DNA from: Notospermus geniculatus
Lineage: Eukaryota > Nemertea > Pilidiophora > Heteronemertea > Lineidae
NCBI GenBank assembly: GCA_002633025.1
Contig: NMRB01001010.1
Span: forward strand, 37,006 to 101,005
DNA length: 64,000 nt
Direction: 5' to 3'
Below are positions 20,701 to 29,586 of this stretch, piece by piece. Within the stretch, counting starts at the first letter, position 1. Each line of letters begins with the position of its first letter. The notes below the pieces were generated by a model. The model saw nothing but the letters and a program-made list of their open reading frames with translations. It was not told where the DNA came from and did not search any database. The position numbers were made by a program, and so were the translations under genes.

Positions 20701-23308
20701 CTTTGAAATTTATCTTTCATTTCCACTTCGTAGAAGTGGAAATTTAAAAATTCAAGATGCCCCATAACTCTCTCGGTCTTACATGTTACGCTAAAAGACG
20801 CACTGGCAGTAGAAACATTTGTGGTACCAACCATCTCCAGAAATAAATTAGGTCCTGGAAATGAGGTTGAATTTCGTATATCGCACTTCGTGTTTCGTCT
20901 TGCGAAACCTCACTATTACCATATTACAAACTGCAAAGGAAGAAAGAAATCAGGAAAAAGAACTATTTCCGGTTTCGGAGCCAGCATTCATCGGTATCTT
21001 CCACGGATTACTCTGACGACTTCGTACGGCAATAATCGTCAGTAATCCCTGGCGGGTACGTAGAACCACTGATTCCCTCAGGATGGTGATACCACCTGCG
21101 AAGGAACATTCTGACCACCAAGTGGCGTAGTTTGGCCTCATATCTTGGACTATGAACCGAGTTTACTGGCTTATTACAGATGATGATTTGGAAGGAGATG
21201 TTCGCAAGCGAGTATCAGAAAGTTCCAGAAAAAGAAACCTCTCCCTCGGATATGTACACCTTTTTACTCTTTGACTTGACGTTCACATCCTGTGTAATCA
21301 CTGACTGACTGTGTCTTCAATTCTCACTTGCATCGTCACCAAAGGGGAGGGCACGACATGGGGGGAGGGGGGGGGGGGGGGTCATTACAGGGATGGTAGG
21401 CCTACATGCCACCGCACCCGGCTGAACGCTGGACATCGTTATCGAATCGGTGAAATCTTCTGCTGTTACTCAGTCGATGTCCAAGAATGTGTTTTGAATG
21501 GAACGCACAAGGTTGTCAGCAATCTCGTACCCAGGGATTAGTTACGCTCGGCTGAGGTTGGATGTCGCAGCACTAATAAGTGGAGCGGAATTTCATCGTC
21601 CGACATCGTTCTTTTCGGTAGAGTGTTCGAATTCGATCAGGGCACCCACAGTACATCACCCCAATGCATGCAGTCAAGATTGCTTTTCACATTGATTTCA
21701 CCTGACGCAAAATCAGTCACGCGAACCACTCGGTTCACGTACAACATTGTACAGCTCACTTCAATCAAGTTAGGATGAGCTGGCCAAAGCTGTCTCCTCA
21801 TTAGTTGCAATTGTGAGATCACCAACCCTTGGATACGTTCGCCTGTGACGTTGCTATGGCAACGACATAAACATGAACGTTTTTCATCGTTGATTATTAA
21901 ACCTTCAAGCCATCAAGTGTCATTGGGTCACCTGAAATCAGTTTTCGATCCCGCTGCTGACAATTTGAAGTGTTTTTTCCCAGTCAGTCGGAAGGGGGAC
22001 CAGTATTGATTGTAATCCATTAAGAAACATCAACAGAGCGATCGTATCCCTTTTGTAATGGTGCATTGAAACAAGATATGGCTTCACCAGACAAACCTGT
22101 CGAAGAAAAAACGTAAAGATTGGAAAAAATCTCTGGGTTTTCATACATCGATTCTCGTAATTTAAAGGGTCATAATGTTTCCACTTTTTGTCGACAGCCG
22201 GCGCAACCAGCGGTGCATGATTGCATCATTTTCCAATACCGTTGTGTTGGCTTTCGCCTCAGTGTTGGAGAATGTAATGCAATGCATACTTGGATACCCT
22301 GGGAACGAGGGTTATCTACGTAGGGCGAGGTTGATATGCGGTAGTTCAACAACATTGCCAATAGAGGTCTGACAAGATATGGCTTCAGGTTATGTTTATC
22401 GGAGTATAGGGAATGTGGCCTTTAAATTCTCTGAGGTCTATGAATAGGTGTTGTCAAAAGGCCAATAGAATAATGTTACTTATGAATATGAGGTGTCGGT
22501 TATGATACTTAAGAGGTGCTTGTTATTGTAACGCCTCTTTTTCTTTTCTACAGAGTGCAGCAAGTCCCTGAAGTCCGCTAGTGAAGAATCAGTCTCATCG
22601 GTGGTAGAGGTTCTTTCGGTAAGCTCTCCTTCACTTCTGGTAGGCACCCTAATGATTTTCGAAAATTTGGCCAGAAAAGGGGGCACTACTGCTACGACTT
22701 CATCTGAAACGGTACCTGAAATCATTCTTGAGTCTTAAGTCAAGGAAAGCACTCTTATGCCCATCTGGATAAAGTGAATAATTTGGGAGCCTAACTCACA
22801 CCATCAGGGGTAGCCGCATAGAAACTCCGCTAGTGCTTCGACAGCCTATCGGTGTTAAAATGCATGGAAAAATGTACAGCACTATCGGCAGATGGGCTCC
22901 GCTAGCGCTAGCGGAGTTTCTATGCGGCCACCCCAGGACTCTACGGGCCGTATTCTAGAAGCTTCCTTAAGTGTAAGGTCGACCTTTAGCTATTGTTTGC
23001 AGGGTAGAATACAAAAGATTAAGGTCGACCTTACACTTAAGGAAGCTTCTAGAATACGGCCCTACATGTACCATGGTTGCGTTGCAGGGAACCTATCTCG
23101 TCGCCCGGCCAGCATGGCCTGTACGAAAGCCGAAGTTCAAACTTCGGACCAGGTTTATGTCTAAAACAATGTTTTCTCTACTTTTTTCCAGATTCCTGAC
23201 TTTGATAGACAAAGAAGGCGAAAATGTATATGTTTAGTATCGATTACTATGTGCTCATTATTGATATTCGCCACAGTGACAGGAGTGTGTGTAGCGTTGC
23301 TGACGTAG
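14800..23308 (+). CDS. RGS9BP: RGS9-binding protein (R9AP)-like, tail-anchored, seven exons
   Basis: The proposed exons are 14800-14871, 16770-16936, 17913-18049, 18981-19110, 20265-20311, 22554-22618 and 23192-23308. Every junction has GT/AG and matching phase, giving 244 residues, close to vertebrate R9AP (about 235). Residues 25-80 contain MVIALGGSKDS, and residues 81-125 contain VEKLWSSYSSCLELF, both diagnostic of the R9AP/R7BP family. Residues about 150-185 (LDMPTGDKKRLEAEDYR, then a short helix) match its third helix. The final exon has a basic stretch RQRRRK followed by a hydrophobic segment (about 219-243) ending at TAG, a C-terminal anchor like that of R9AP and unlike palmitoylated R7BP. 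Family members tether R7-class RGS proteins to membranes and speed G-protein shut-off. Exon 1 is the least certain, because its donor (CAA|gtttca) is weak; an alternative first exon may exist. Confidence 0.82.
15410..15530. mobile_element. Palindromic MITE family D, copy 2
   Basis: Counterpart of 11113-11232 in the right-hand block, with the same arms and the same position in intron 1. Confidence 0.85.
15987..16305. mobile_element. Two tandem TA-sharing MITEs in intron 1, right block
   Basis: Two related palindromic elements (15987-16142 and 16141-16305) start TAAGGCCAATTCATAC or TAAAGGCCAATTCATAC and end with its approximate complement, sharing the TA between them. The left block has an empty site near 11685 (acactaacacaccaaatcc). 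Arms include 'gcgctttgcgc' and 'gcgcaaagcgc'. Confidence 0.85.
17125..17290. mobile_element. AGGAGCAGTCA MITE in intron 2, right block
   Basis: Present only in the right-hand block; the left block reads 'ccatttcaattgaaagacg' without it. Ends AGGAGCAGTCAGCCGCG and 'ctgacggctcct'. Related to 1296-1360, 19304-19497 and 61973-62138. Confidence 0.8.
18090..18325. mobile_element. Inserted element with 14-bp target duplication and nested foldback
   Basis: Flanked by the direct repeat CAAGTGCCACGCTA (18076-18089 and 18326-18339), which is single in the left block near 13579. The element carries 'accccggttggggtcgaaaa' and is interrupted by a foldback element at about 18108-18230 with ends 'acccatattcataaaacc' / 'ggttttatgaatatgggc'. 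Relatives of the host element are at 41709-41970 and 55325-55600. Confidence 0.82.
18400..18668. mobile_element. TTAA-flanked MITE with CGACAGCCGGCGCC core, right block
   Basis: Right-hand counterpart of 13907-14170, with TTAA intact on both sides (18396-18399 and 18669-18672). Confidence 0.82.
18791..18933. mobile_element. TTAA-flanked element in intron 3, right block
   Basis: Inverted ends AGCGGACTATTCGCGCC and 'gacgcgaacaatccgct', flanked by TTAA at 18787-18790 and 18934-18937. It occupies the same TTAA as the unrelated or distantly related element of the left block. Confidence 0.82.
19253..19497. mobile_element. Short palindrome followed by AGGAGCTGTCA MITE, intron 4
   Basis: At 19253-19289 is a palindrome with arms ggaggaattatactgac; a related hairpin is at 49862-49919. 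At 19304-19497 is a copy of the AGGAGC...GCTCCT family with the internal word 'cagttctagcggaccaat'. Confidence 0.7.
20312..22165. other. Intron 5 of the RGS9BP-like gene
   Basis: Contains a short direct repeat near 20365-20422 ('ggtttttgcatgtcagtaac' twice) and an inverted-repeat element of about 240 bp between 20600 and 20850 (arms around 'gatggttggtaccacaaat' / 'atttgtggtaccaaccatc'). A run of G is at 21360-21380. No further exon recognised. Confidence 0.55.
20608..20840. mobile_element. Foldback element in intron 5
   Basis: Arms 'ggagatggttggtaccacaaat' and its complement near 20818-20840, with inner arms 'tttccacttcgtagaagtgg'. Outside them, 'gaggtttcgcaaaatctgacg' pairs imperfectly with the region near 20895, suggesting a larger nested inverted repeat. 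Confidence 0.65.
22166..22421. mobile_element. TTAA-flanked MITE with CGACAGCCGGCGC core, intron 5
   Basis: TTAA at 22162-22165 and 22422-22425. Starts AGGGTCATAATGTTTCC, with core 'ttgtcgacagccggcgcaacc'. Belongs to the same family as 13907 and 18400. Confidence 0.75.
22806..23062. mobile_element. Two adjacent inverted-repeat MITEs in intron 6
   Basis: First element 22806-22935: arms 'gccgcatagaaactccgctag' and 'cggagtttctatgcggcc'. Second element 22945-23062: a strong palindrome with arms gggccgtattctagaagctt (continuing 'ccttaagtgtaaggtcgacc') and their complement. Both lie 130-390 bp upstream of the last exon of the RGS9BP-like gene. Confidence 0.85.
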
Positions 23309-23664
23309 CAGCCAGATTCCGACCCTGGAGAATTCAAAGTGCAGTGTAAACAAGTTAGACGTATTTCTGTGTGCTGGACTTCGTGATAATCTATCTTGGC
23401 TTTCTTCTTAAAATCTTCCATTTTGTCATTCTCGGTCCGAGAGAGCCGTGTCGGGCATTCCACGTTTCAAATTATTGTCCATGTTATCATGTGGGAAAAG
23501 TGGAACCCGCTGATGATGCACCACGGAGAGTGCCACGTGATTTTATCATTTTACCGGAAGTAGGGTATTACTAACTGAGTACGACGCATGCGTGCTTGCC
23601 ACGGTCCCGCTACAAGCAGACTAAATGAGTTCTGGGGCCTGATTCAAAGCCCTCTTTGCGTAAA

Positions 23665-23803
23665 TAGGGAGGTTGAGATCAGCGACTTATCACGTATCCT
23701 ACGTATACGGATCGAAATGTACACAAAATTTATCATCGTTGTACAGAATTCTATCCGTATATGTATAAGGATCCGTGATAAGTAGTTAATCTCAACCTCC
23801 CTA
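23665..23803. mobile_element. MITE with TAGGGAGGTTGAGAT ends
   Basis: Arms 'tagggaggttgagatcagcg' and 'taatctcaacctcccta', with inner arms 'acttatcacgtatcc' / 'ggatccgtgataagt'. Confidence 0.8.
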
Positions 23804-23804
23804 G

Positions 23805-23878
23805 TATAATCTTAGCACTGCCCATATCTATTGTCAGCAAGTCGACGAACAATAGATATGGGCAGTGCTAAGATCATA
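23805..23878. other. 30-bp stem, 14-nt loop hairpin
   Basis: The left arm (23805-23834, includes ttagcactgcccatatctat) pairs with the right arm (23849-23878) with one mismatch, leaving a 14-base loop. Size and pairing fit a microRNA precursor as well as a short foldback element. It abuts an inverted-repeat transposon, which favours the latter. Confidence 0.6.
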
Positions 23879-24233
23879 CGTACGCTTCGAAAGCTTGTGA
23901 ATTAGGCTCCTGGTTTTTGAAAGGTGTTGAAATATTTTTTAGTACATGTATTTGTCGAAAAGAGCAATAAACATTCGAATGAAATTATTGATGAGATACA
24001 AATTGAGATCTGTAGGCGGGGATCAGCAGTGATCCCCGGTCGGGATTATGAATGCAATAAGGAGATTAGCGATTTAAAAGTGATACGATTGGTCCACTCA
24101 CACAGTGGTTGGATTACTGTATATAATCGGGTGTTTATGAGATTTTTCAAAATTTATTGTGTTTATGAACTTGCAGGAAATGTAACAATCGCATGCGAAC
24201 AGAAATGGTTGTGATTGATCTATCCATAATTAA

Positions 24234-24454
24234 AGGAGCACGGTATTGCCACCTTTTCTCGACAGCCGGCGCCACCATCGCCGTGCGCACCACTCTCCAA
24301 CCCCAGGGACTAACTATATACGTTGTCGGCGAATGGACCCGATCTTCCGCGTACATTTTGTAATGGTTTTTTTGTAGTGCGTATTGCTGCCGCTAGGTGG
24401 CGCCCTCTACGTCGGCAGTCAAAATACCAGTAAGCGATCACATACCGTGCTCCT
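24234..24454. mobile_element. piggyBac-type MITE, TTAA flanks, copy 1
   Basis: Inverted ends AGGAGCACGGTATTGCC and 'cataccgtgctcct', TTAA at 24230-24233 and 24455-24458, core 'tttctcgacagccggcgcc'. Confidence 0.88.
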
Positions 24455-24778
24455 TTAAGTCTACGCACAGTGTGTTACACACCAACACCTCTTTTCATTA
24501 CTACTCTTCATTCCAAATCCCCTTGGCGCGAGGTTTTCGGCCGATATCTCCTCAACGGCTGGGCCAAATTCAACACACCATACATCAATAAACTTGTCTT
24601 TCTTGCCGGTATCTTTCTGCTATCTTCATTTTTTGCGTAAGGCCTGCATAACGGATCTCTTTCTCAAATAATCGGGTGTTTATGAGATTTTTCAAAATTT
24701 ATTGTGTTTATGAACTTGCAGGAAATGTAACAATCGCATGCGAACAGAAATGGTTGTGATGGATCTATCCATAATTAA

Positions 24779-24999
24779 AGGAGCACGGTATTGCCACCTT
24801 TTCTCGACAGCCGGCGCCACCATCGCCGTGCGCACCACTCTCCAACCCCAGGGACTAACTATATACGTTGTCGGCGAATGGACCCGATCTTCCGCGTACA
24901 TTTTGTAATGGTCTTTTTGTAGTTCGTATTGCTGCCGCTAGGTGGCGCCCTCTACGTCGGCAGTCAAAATACCAGTAAGCGATCACAAACCGTGCTCCT
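24779..24999. mobile_element. piggyBac-type MITE, TTAA flanks, copy 2
   Basis: Same element and length as 24234-24454 within the second 381-bp copy, TTAA at 24775-24778 and 25000-25003. Confidence 0.88.
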
Positions 25000-25048
25000 T
25001 TAAGTCTACGCACAGTGTGTTACACACCAACACCTCTTTTCATTACTA

Positions 25049-26220
25049 GGTGAACCATACTATGCCAAATTTTCAATTTGCTAAATTTTCAATGTTATGC
25101 AAAACCATTGACCATTATAGGCCTACGCTCATCACTGAAGCAAAAAAAACACACTCCCTGTTAAAGAATTCAGTAGCCTACGTAGGCCTATCACCATTGA
25201 CTACGCACTGAACTTACATCCAGACCTGTCAAAGAATTGTCAAATAGCCTACGTAGGCCTATCACATATCAAGCAAAATCATCCAAACTAAGCTTCAATC
25301 ATATCACATTTTCTGATTTCTTTAAGGATGCGTTCTTATGGGGGTATAGGCCCATTCGATCTTCGATACGCTTGCTGTGATGTGTTAGAGAATTGTCCGT
25401 CCTTCTTCTGTTATCAACGTCCGTTCTTCGAATTTTATGTAATTTAAAAAACAATGTAACCAAACCAACGGCAAAATTCTTATAACCGTGACTGCTATGA
25501 ACAGTAACGTAACAGCATAAAAGATTGCACTGATGAAGGTCCTTGATCAAAGATCATTATCTAACCTCTTCTTTCAACTAAACGGCAACACACGTCGGGA
25601 TTCGACTGCGCCCCTACCCACGGCGTACGTGGCAGAAGAGCGGTACGAGGGCAGGAGACCAGTCTACGTCGAGATTGGCGGATTTGCAGCTGGAACCAGC
25701 ACACGAATGGAGGTTTGAAATATTCAGATGAGACTGCGTTTGGATAAATCTGACAGAAGGCTCAATCGGGGGACTTTTGCTACCATAGACAAAATGTCGA
25801 TCACATCAGATATTCCATCGTGCTGATGTTGGTCAAAAAAGTGTTGATACAGTGCTGCCACCTGTCTGCAATAAAATCAAAGTTTATTTCTCACCGTCGA
25901 ACTTCATTATTGAAATGACTCCGAGAGAAAAATACCGGTTAGTATTTCGTCCATACGTGTATGTCGCTAGAAACTAGGCCAATATCTTTCGCAATTAAAT
26001 ACTGAATTACCCTTCTCGGCTTCGCCTACTCTGTAGGCCCTGCTTCAGGTCAATATAAAGGCCGGCATTCGCGGGAAATTCCAGTATTACTCCGAAGTGT
26101 GTGAGTACAGTATAGGAGATCGCTAGGGCTCCATCTGGAATGTGACTCCTGCGAGTATCCTGACGTTCACACCTGGAACTTCATCTGTTCCTTTTTTGTC
26201 ACTTCCTTGTATAACCAAAA
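25049..26220. other. Region upstream of the cysteine-rich peptide genes
   Basis: No confident gene. A 61-codon open frame at 25533-25718 has plausible composition but no recognisable domain or clear splice context. The word 'gcctacgtaggcctatcac' is repeated near 25174 and 25247. A possible TATA box and Rel-type site are listed separately. Confidence 0.35.
26054..26082 (+). promoter_or_regulatory. Possible TATA box with Rel/NF-kappaB-type site
   Basis: TATAAA at 26054-26059 is followed at 26073-26082 by GGGAAATTCC, a perfect match to the Rel consensus GGGRNWYYCC. It lies about 950 bp upstream of the first cysteine-rich peptide ATG and just outside the duplicated unit. Rel sites before antimicrobial peptide genes are typical of animal innate immunity, but a chance match is quite possible and the distance would require an upstream untranslated exon. 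Confidence 0.25.
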
Positions 26221-27023
26221 GTAGCTGTTGACTTATTTATTGTGTAATCATGTCGAATATTTTCAGAATAAATGCGATTTTTGTAACTTTCCACTTTTTT
26301 TGTAACTTGCTGTTGAAAGAACAAAATTACCAGGGAACCGGCAACCTGATAGGCGGCGCTGCGACAAGTACAAAGCAATGACGTCACTTATGCTCGCTGC
26401 GCCGCCAAGCGGAATAGTTTCTGCGGGTTCTGGAAGGGTTTACCTCATGTACAAGCTACTTTGATAAAAGAAAATCACACATGTATCAGGGTAAGTCGGC
26501 CTGAATCTGGTTTTTCTTGGAGTCGCCCACTCTTTAATAGCCTAGATTCCACACGTGTAGACGTGTAGATCCCTGCTGTTGCTGGTTGAACGGCAATTAG
26601 GCCGAGAGTCTAAATGTTGACATGGCCGTTTGTGCGAGCAGCGCCCCCAGTGCTGACGTAGTTAAATGTACTGGCTGGGCTTCAAAACATGGGGGACGGT
26701 CGTCAAAAACATGACGGGTGGGACAGTTTACTTATGAGGCTAGTTCAGCTTTAAGGCGTATTTCTTTGAGTGACGGCGGGTATTACGTCACAAGGCGAAC
26801 GACATGGTGGCTGAAAGAGAGGTATTGAATCATGAATAGTTCTAATGAATGATATAATAATTTAACACCTCCATCAAATACAATGACTGTAATAATGCGG
26901 GTTTCACAAACAAGTCATGTAAACGCCCTTCCTGCGTCATCATGCTCATTTCTCAATTAGATTTTGTTCGTCACAGCACATTCTGTCTGACTACCCCGCC
27001 AAGTGTATACTCAAGCCACAGCA

Positions 27024-27391
27024 ATGAAGGTAGGTTCGCAGGTCAAAGTTACAAATACGCAGCTTCAGCTTATACGGCTGCGTATTGAAAAATTTTAATA
27101 AGGAACTCATACGCAAAAGTGTGACTAAACATTTTATGTGTTTTTCAGATGGTAATCATTGCCACCATTTGCCTTGCTGTACTTTTGACATCTACTGTCG
27201 ATGCGACGGAGTGTCCCGCCGGACCATCGGGCAAAGTGTGCCGGTGCAAAGCCAAATGCAGGGCACCAAATTACGGATTCAACTGCGCATTCAAAAAGTG
27301 TGCTGAATACATGGGAAAATTCCTCGAAATGTACAGGTGCAAGCAACGAAAATGCACCATTGCAGTGTGTGAAAACGAATGTGAATCGTAA
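27024..27391 (+). CDS. Secreted ten-cysteine peptide, copy 1
   Basis: Two exons: ATGAAG (27024-27029, donor gtaggt) and 27149-27391 (acceptor tttttcag, stop TAA), 82 residues. Residues 1-21 form a signal peptide (hydrophobic core IIATICLAVLLT, likely cut after VDA). The mature part of about 61 residues is basic and has ten cysteines spaced C-8-C-1-C-3-C-8-C-4-C-12-C-4-C-4-C-3-C, enough for five disulfides. Secreted, small, basic and cysteine-rich is the profile of antimicrobial peptides, protease inhibitors and venom-type peptides; I cannot assign it to a named family. Exon 1 encoding only two residues is unusual but is preserved in both copies, as are the splice sites. Confidence 0.78.
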
Positions 27392-28710
27392 ATGGACGGC
27401 CAAGAGACCAAAATTACCTTTTATTTCCTTTCCTATGAACTGAGTAGTGTGATTATGAACCGAACTATATACGTTGTCTGCCGAGACCCATCTGAAATTG
27501 CTGCGGTCAAGAACAACAGAGCCGCGATTCTTGTTATGGTGAGGGGTGACACCTTGAAAGGACGATGAAAGCTCAATACATTTTGATATTGACCGGAGTT
27601 TTGGCCTTTTACCAATACAAACACAGTTGATGCATACCTCCAGATATCTGTACCCTCTTTTTTGAGAATGAAAATATCATACGTTCTAGCATGGAGTATT
27701 GCATAATACCACCATGGTTCCAGCTATAGCCCTATCTCTGCCATCTTTGTTTAAGAAATTATTACGTGCGTATTGAAACAGTGGCAACAATTAAACTTAT
27801 CCTTCATCCACCATTACAGCTACTCTTGTTGATTCTCTTCACCACGAGTCACGTCGCAACTTCGCAGATGGCGGCACATCCTACCACGTGGACAAACTTC
27901 AAGTAGCTGTTGACTTATTTATTGTGTAATCATGTCGAATATTTTCAGAATAAATGCGATTTTTGTAACTTTCCACTTTTTTTGTAACTTGCTTTGAAAG
28001 AACAAAATTACCAGGGAACCGGCAACCTGATAGGCGGCGCTGCGACAAGTACAAAGCAATGACGTCACTTATGCTCGCTGCGCCGCCAAGCGGAATAGTT
28101 TCTGCGGGTTCTGGAAGGGTTTACCTCATGCACAAGCTACTTTGATAAAAGAAAATCATACATGTATCAGGATAAGTCGGCCTGAATCTCGTTTTTCTTG
28201 GAGTCGCCCACTCTTTGTTAGCCTAGATACCACACGTGTAGACGTGTAGATCCCTGCTGTTGCTGGTTGAACGGCAATTAGGCCGAGAGTCTATGTTGAC
28301 ATGGCCGTTTGTGCGAGCAGCGCCCCCAGTGCTGACGTAGTTAAATGTACTGGCTGGGCTTCAAGACATGGGGGACGGTCGTCAAAAACATGACGGATGG
28401 GACAGTTTACTTTTATATGAGGCTAGTTCAGCTTTAAGGCGTATTTCTTTGAGTGACGGCGGGTATTACGTCACAAGGCGAACGACATGGTGCGGGCTGA
28501 AAGAGAGGTATTGAATCATGAATAGTTCTAATGAATGATATAATAATTTAACACCTCCATCAAATACAATGACTGTAATAATGCGGGTTTCACAAACAAG
28601 TCATGTAAACGCCCTGCCTGCGTCATCATGCTCATTTCTCAATTAGATTTTGTTGGTCACAGCACATTCTGTACTGACTTCCCCGGCAAGTGTATACTCA
28701 AGCCACAGCA

Positions 28711-29074
28711 ATGAAGGTAGGTTCGCAGGTCAAAGTTACAAATACGCAGTCAGCTTACGGCTGCGTATTGAAAAATTTTAATAAGGAACTCATACGCAAA
28801 AGTGTGACTAAACATTTTATGTGTTTTACAGATGGTAATCATTGCCACCATTTGCCTTGCTGTACTTTTGACATCTACTGTCGATGCGACGGAGTGTCCC
28901 GCCGGACCATCGGGCAAAGTGTGCCGGTGCAAAGCCAAATGCAGGGCACCAAATTACGGATTCAACTGTGCATTCAAAAAGTGTGCTGAATACATGGGAA
29001 AATTCCTCGAAATGTACAGGTGCAAGCAACGAAAATGCACCCTTGCAGTGTGTGAAAACGAATGTGAATCGTAA
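28711..29074 (+). CDS. Secreted ten-cysteine peptide, copy 2
   Basis: Paralogue of the gene at 27024, with the same two-exon layout: ATGAAG at 28711-28716, exon 2 at 28832-29074, with acceptor ttttacag. The predicted 82-residue protein differs from copy 1 by one residue (TLAV for TIAV between cysteines 8 and 9). All ten cysteines, the signal peptide and the stop are kept. The introns differ slightly in length and the flanks are duplicated with the gene, so both copies should be controlled by the same proximal sequence. The near identity means either very recent duplication, gene conversion, or two alleles placed in tandem. Confidence 0.77.
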
Positions 29075-29586
29075 GGATGGCAAAGAGATCAAAATTACCT
29101 TTTATTTCCTTTCCTATGAACTGAGTAGTGTGATTATGAACCGAACTATACGTTGTCTGCTGAGACCCATCTGAAATTGCTGCGGTCAAGAACAACAGAG
29201 CGCCGATTCTTGGTTATGAGGGGGTGGCACCTTGAAAGGACGATGAAAGCTGAATACATTTTGATAGGCCTACTGACCGGAGTTTTGGCCTTTCACCAAT
29301 ACAAACACAGTTGATGCATACCTCCAGATATTTGTACCCTCTTTTTTAGAATGAAAATATCATACGTTCTAGCATGGAGGTATTACATAATACCTCCATG
29401 GTTCCAGCTCCCGGGTTCCAGCTATAGCCCTATCTCTGCCATCTTTAATTGTTTAAGACGTGCGTGTGGCAATAATTAAACTTATCCTCCATCCACCATT
29501 GGAACTGTTGTTGTTGATTCTGTTCACCACAAGTAACGTCGCAACTTCGTAGATGGCGGCACATCCTACCACGTGGACAAACTTCA

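Larger units (their letters stand above)
23309..24122. other. Downstream of RGS9BP-like gene; MITE and hairpin
   Basis: Holds the inverted-repeat element 23665-23803 and the hairpin 23805-23878, both listed separately. An AATAAA at about 23966 could serve as a distant polyadenylation signal. Nothing else recognised. Confidence 0.45.
24123..25048 (+). repeat. 381-bp direct repeat pair, each carrying a TTAA MITE
   Basis: Copies 24123-24503 and 24668-25048 are nearly identical and 164 bp apart. Each contains a 221-bp TTAA-flanked MITE at the same position, so the MITE was present before the duplication. The spacer contains part of the repeat family also seen at 39670-39800 ('cttggcgcgaggttttcgg'). 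Confidence 0.88.
26221..29586 (+). repeat. 1.68-kb tandem duplication carrying a peptide gene
   Basis: Unit 1 (26221-27903) and unit 2 (27904-29586) both begin gtagctgttgacttatttat and end 'ccacgtggacaaacttca'. They meet directly with no N or spacer. Differences are scattered single bases and small indels, plus a roughly 10-bp expansion near 27066 relative to 28749. A genuine unequal-crossover duplication or a very clean haplotype joint are both possible. Confidence 0.88.

Noticed and set aside
27085-27443. Alternative-frame and antisense open frames over the cysteine-rich peptide gene
   Set aside because: Shadows of the spliced frame, which alone has a signal peptide and conserved cysteines.
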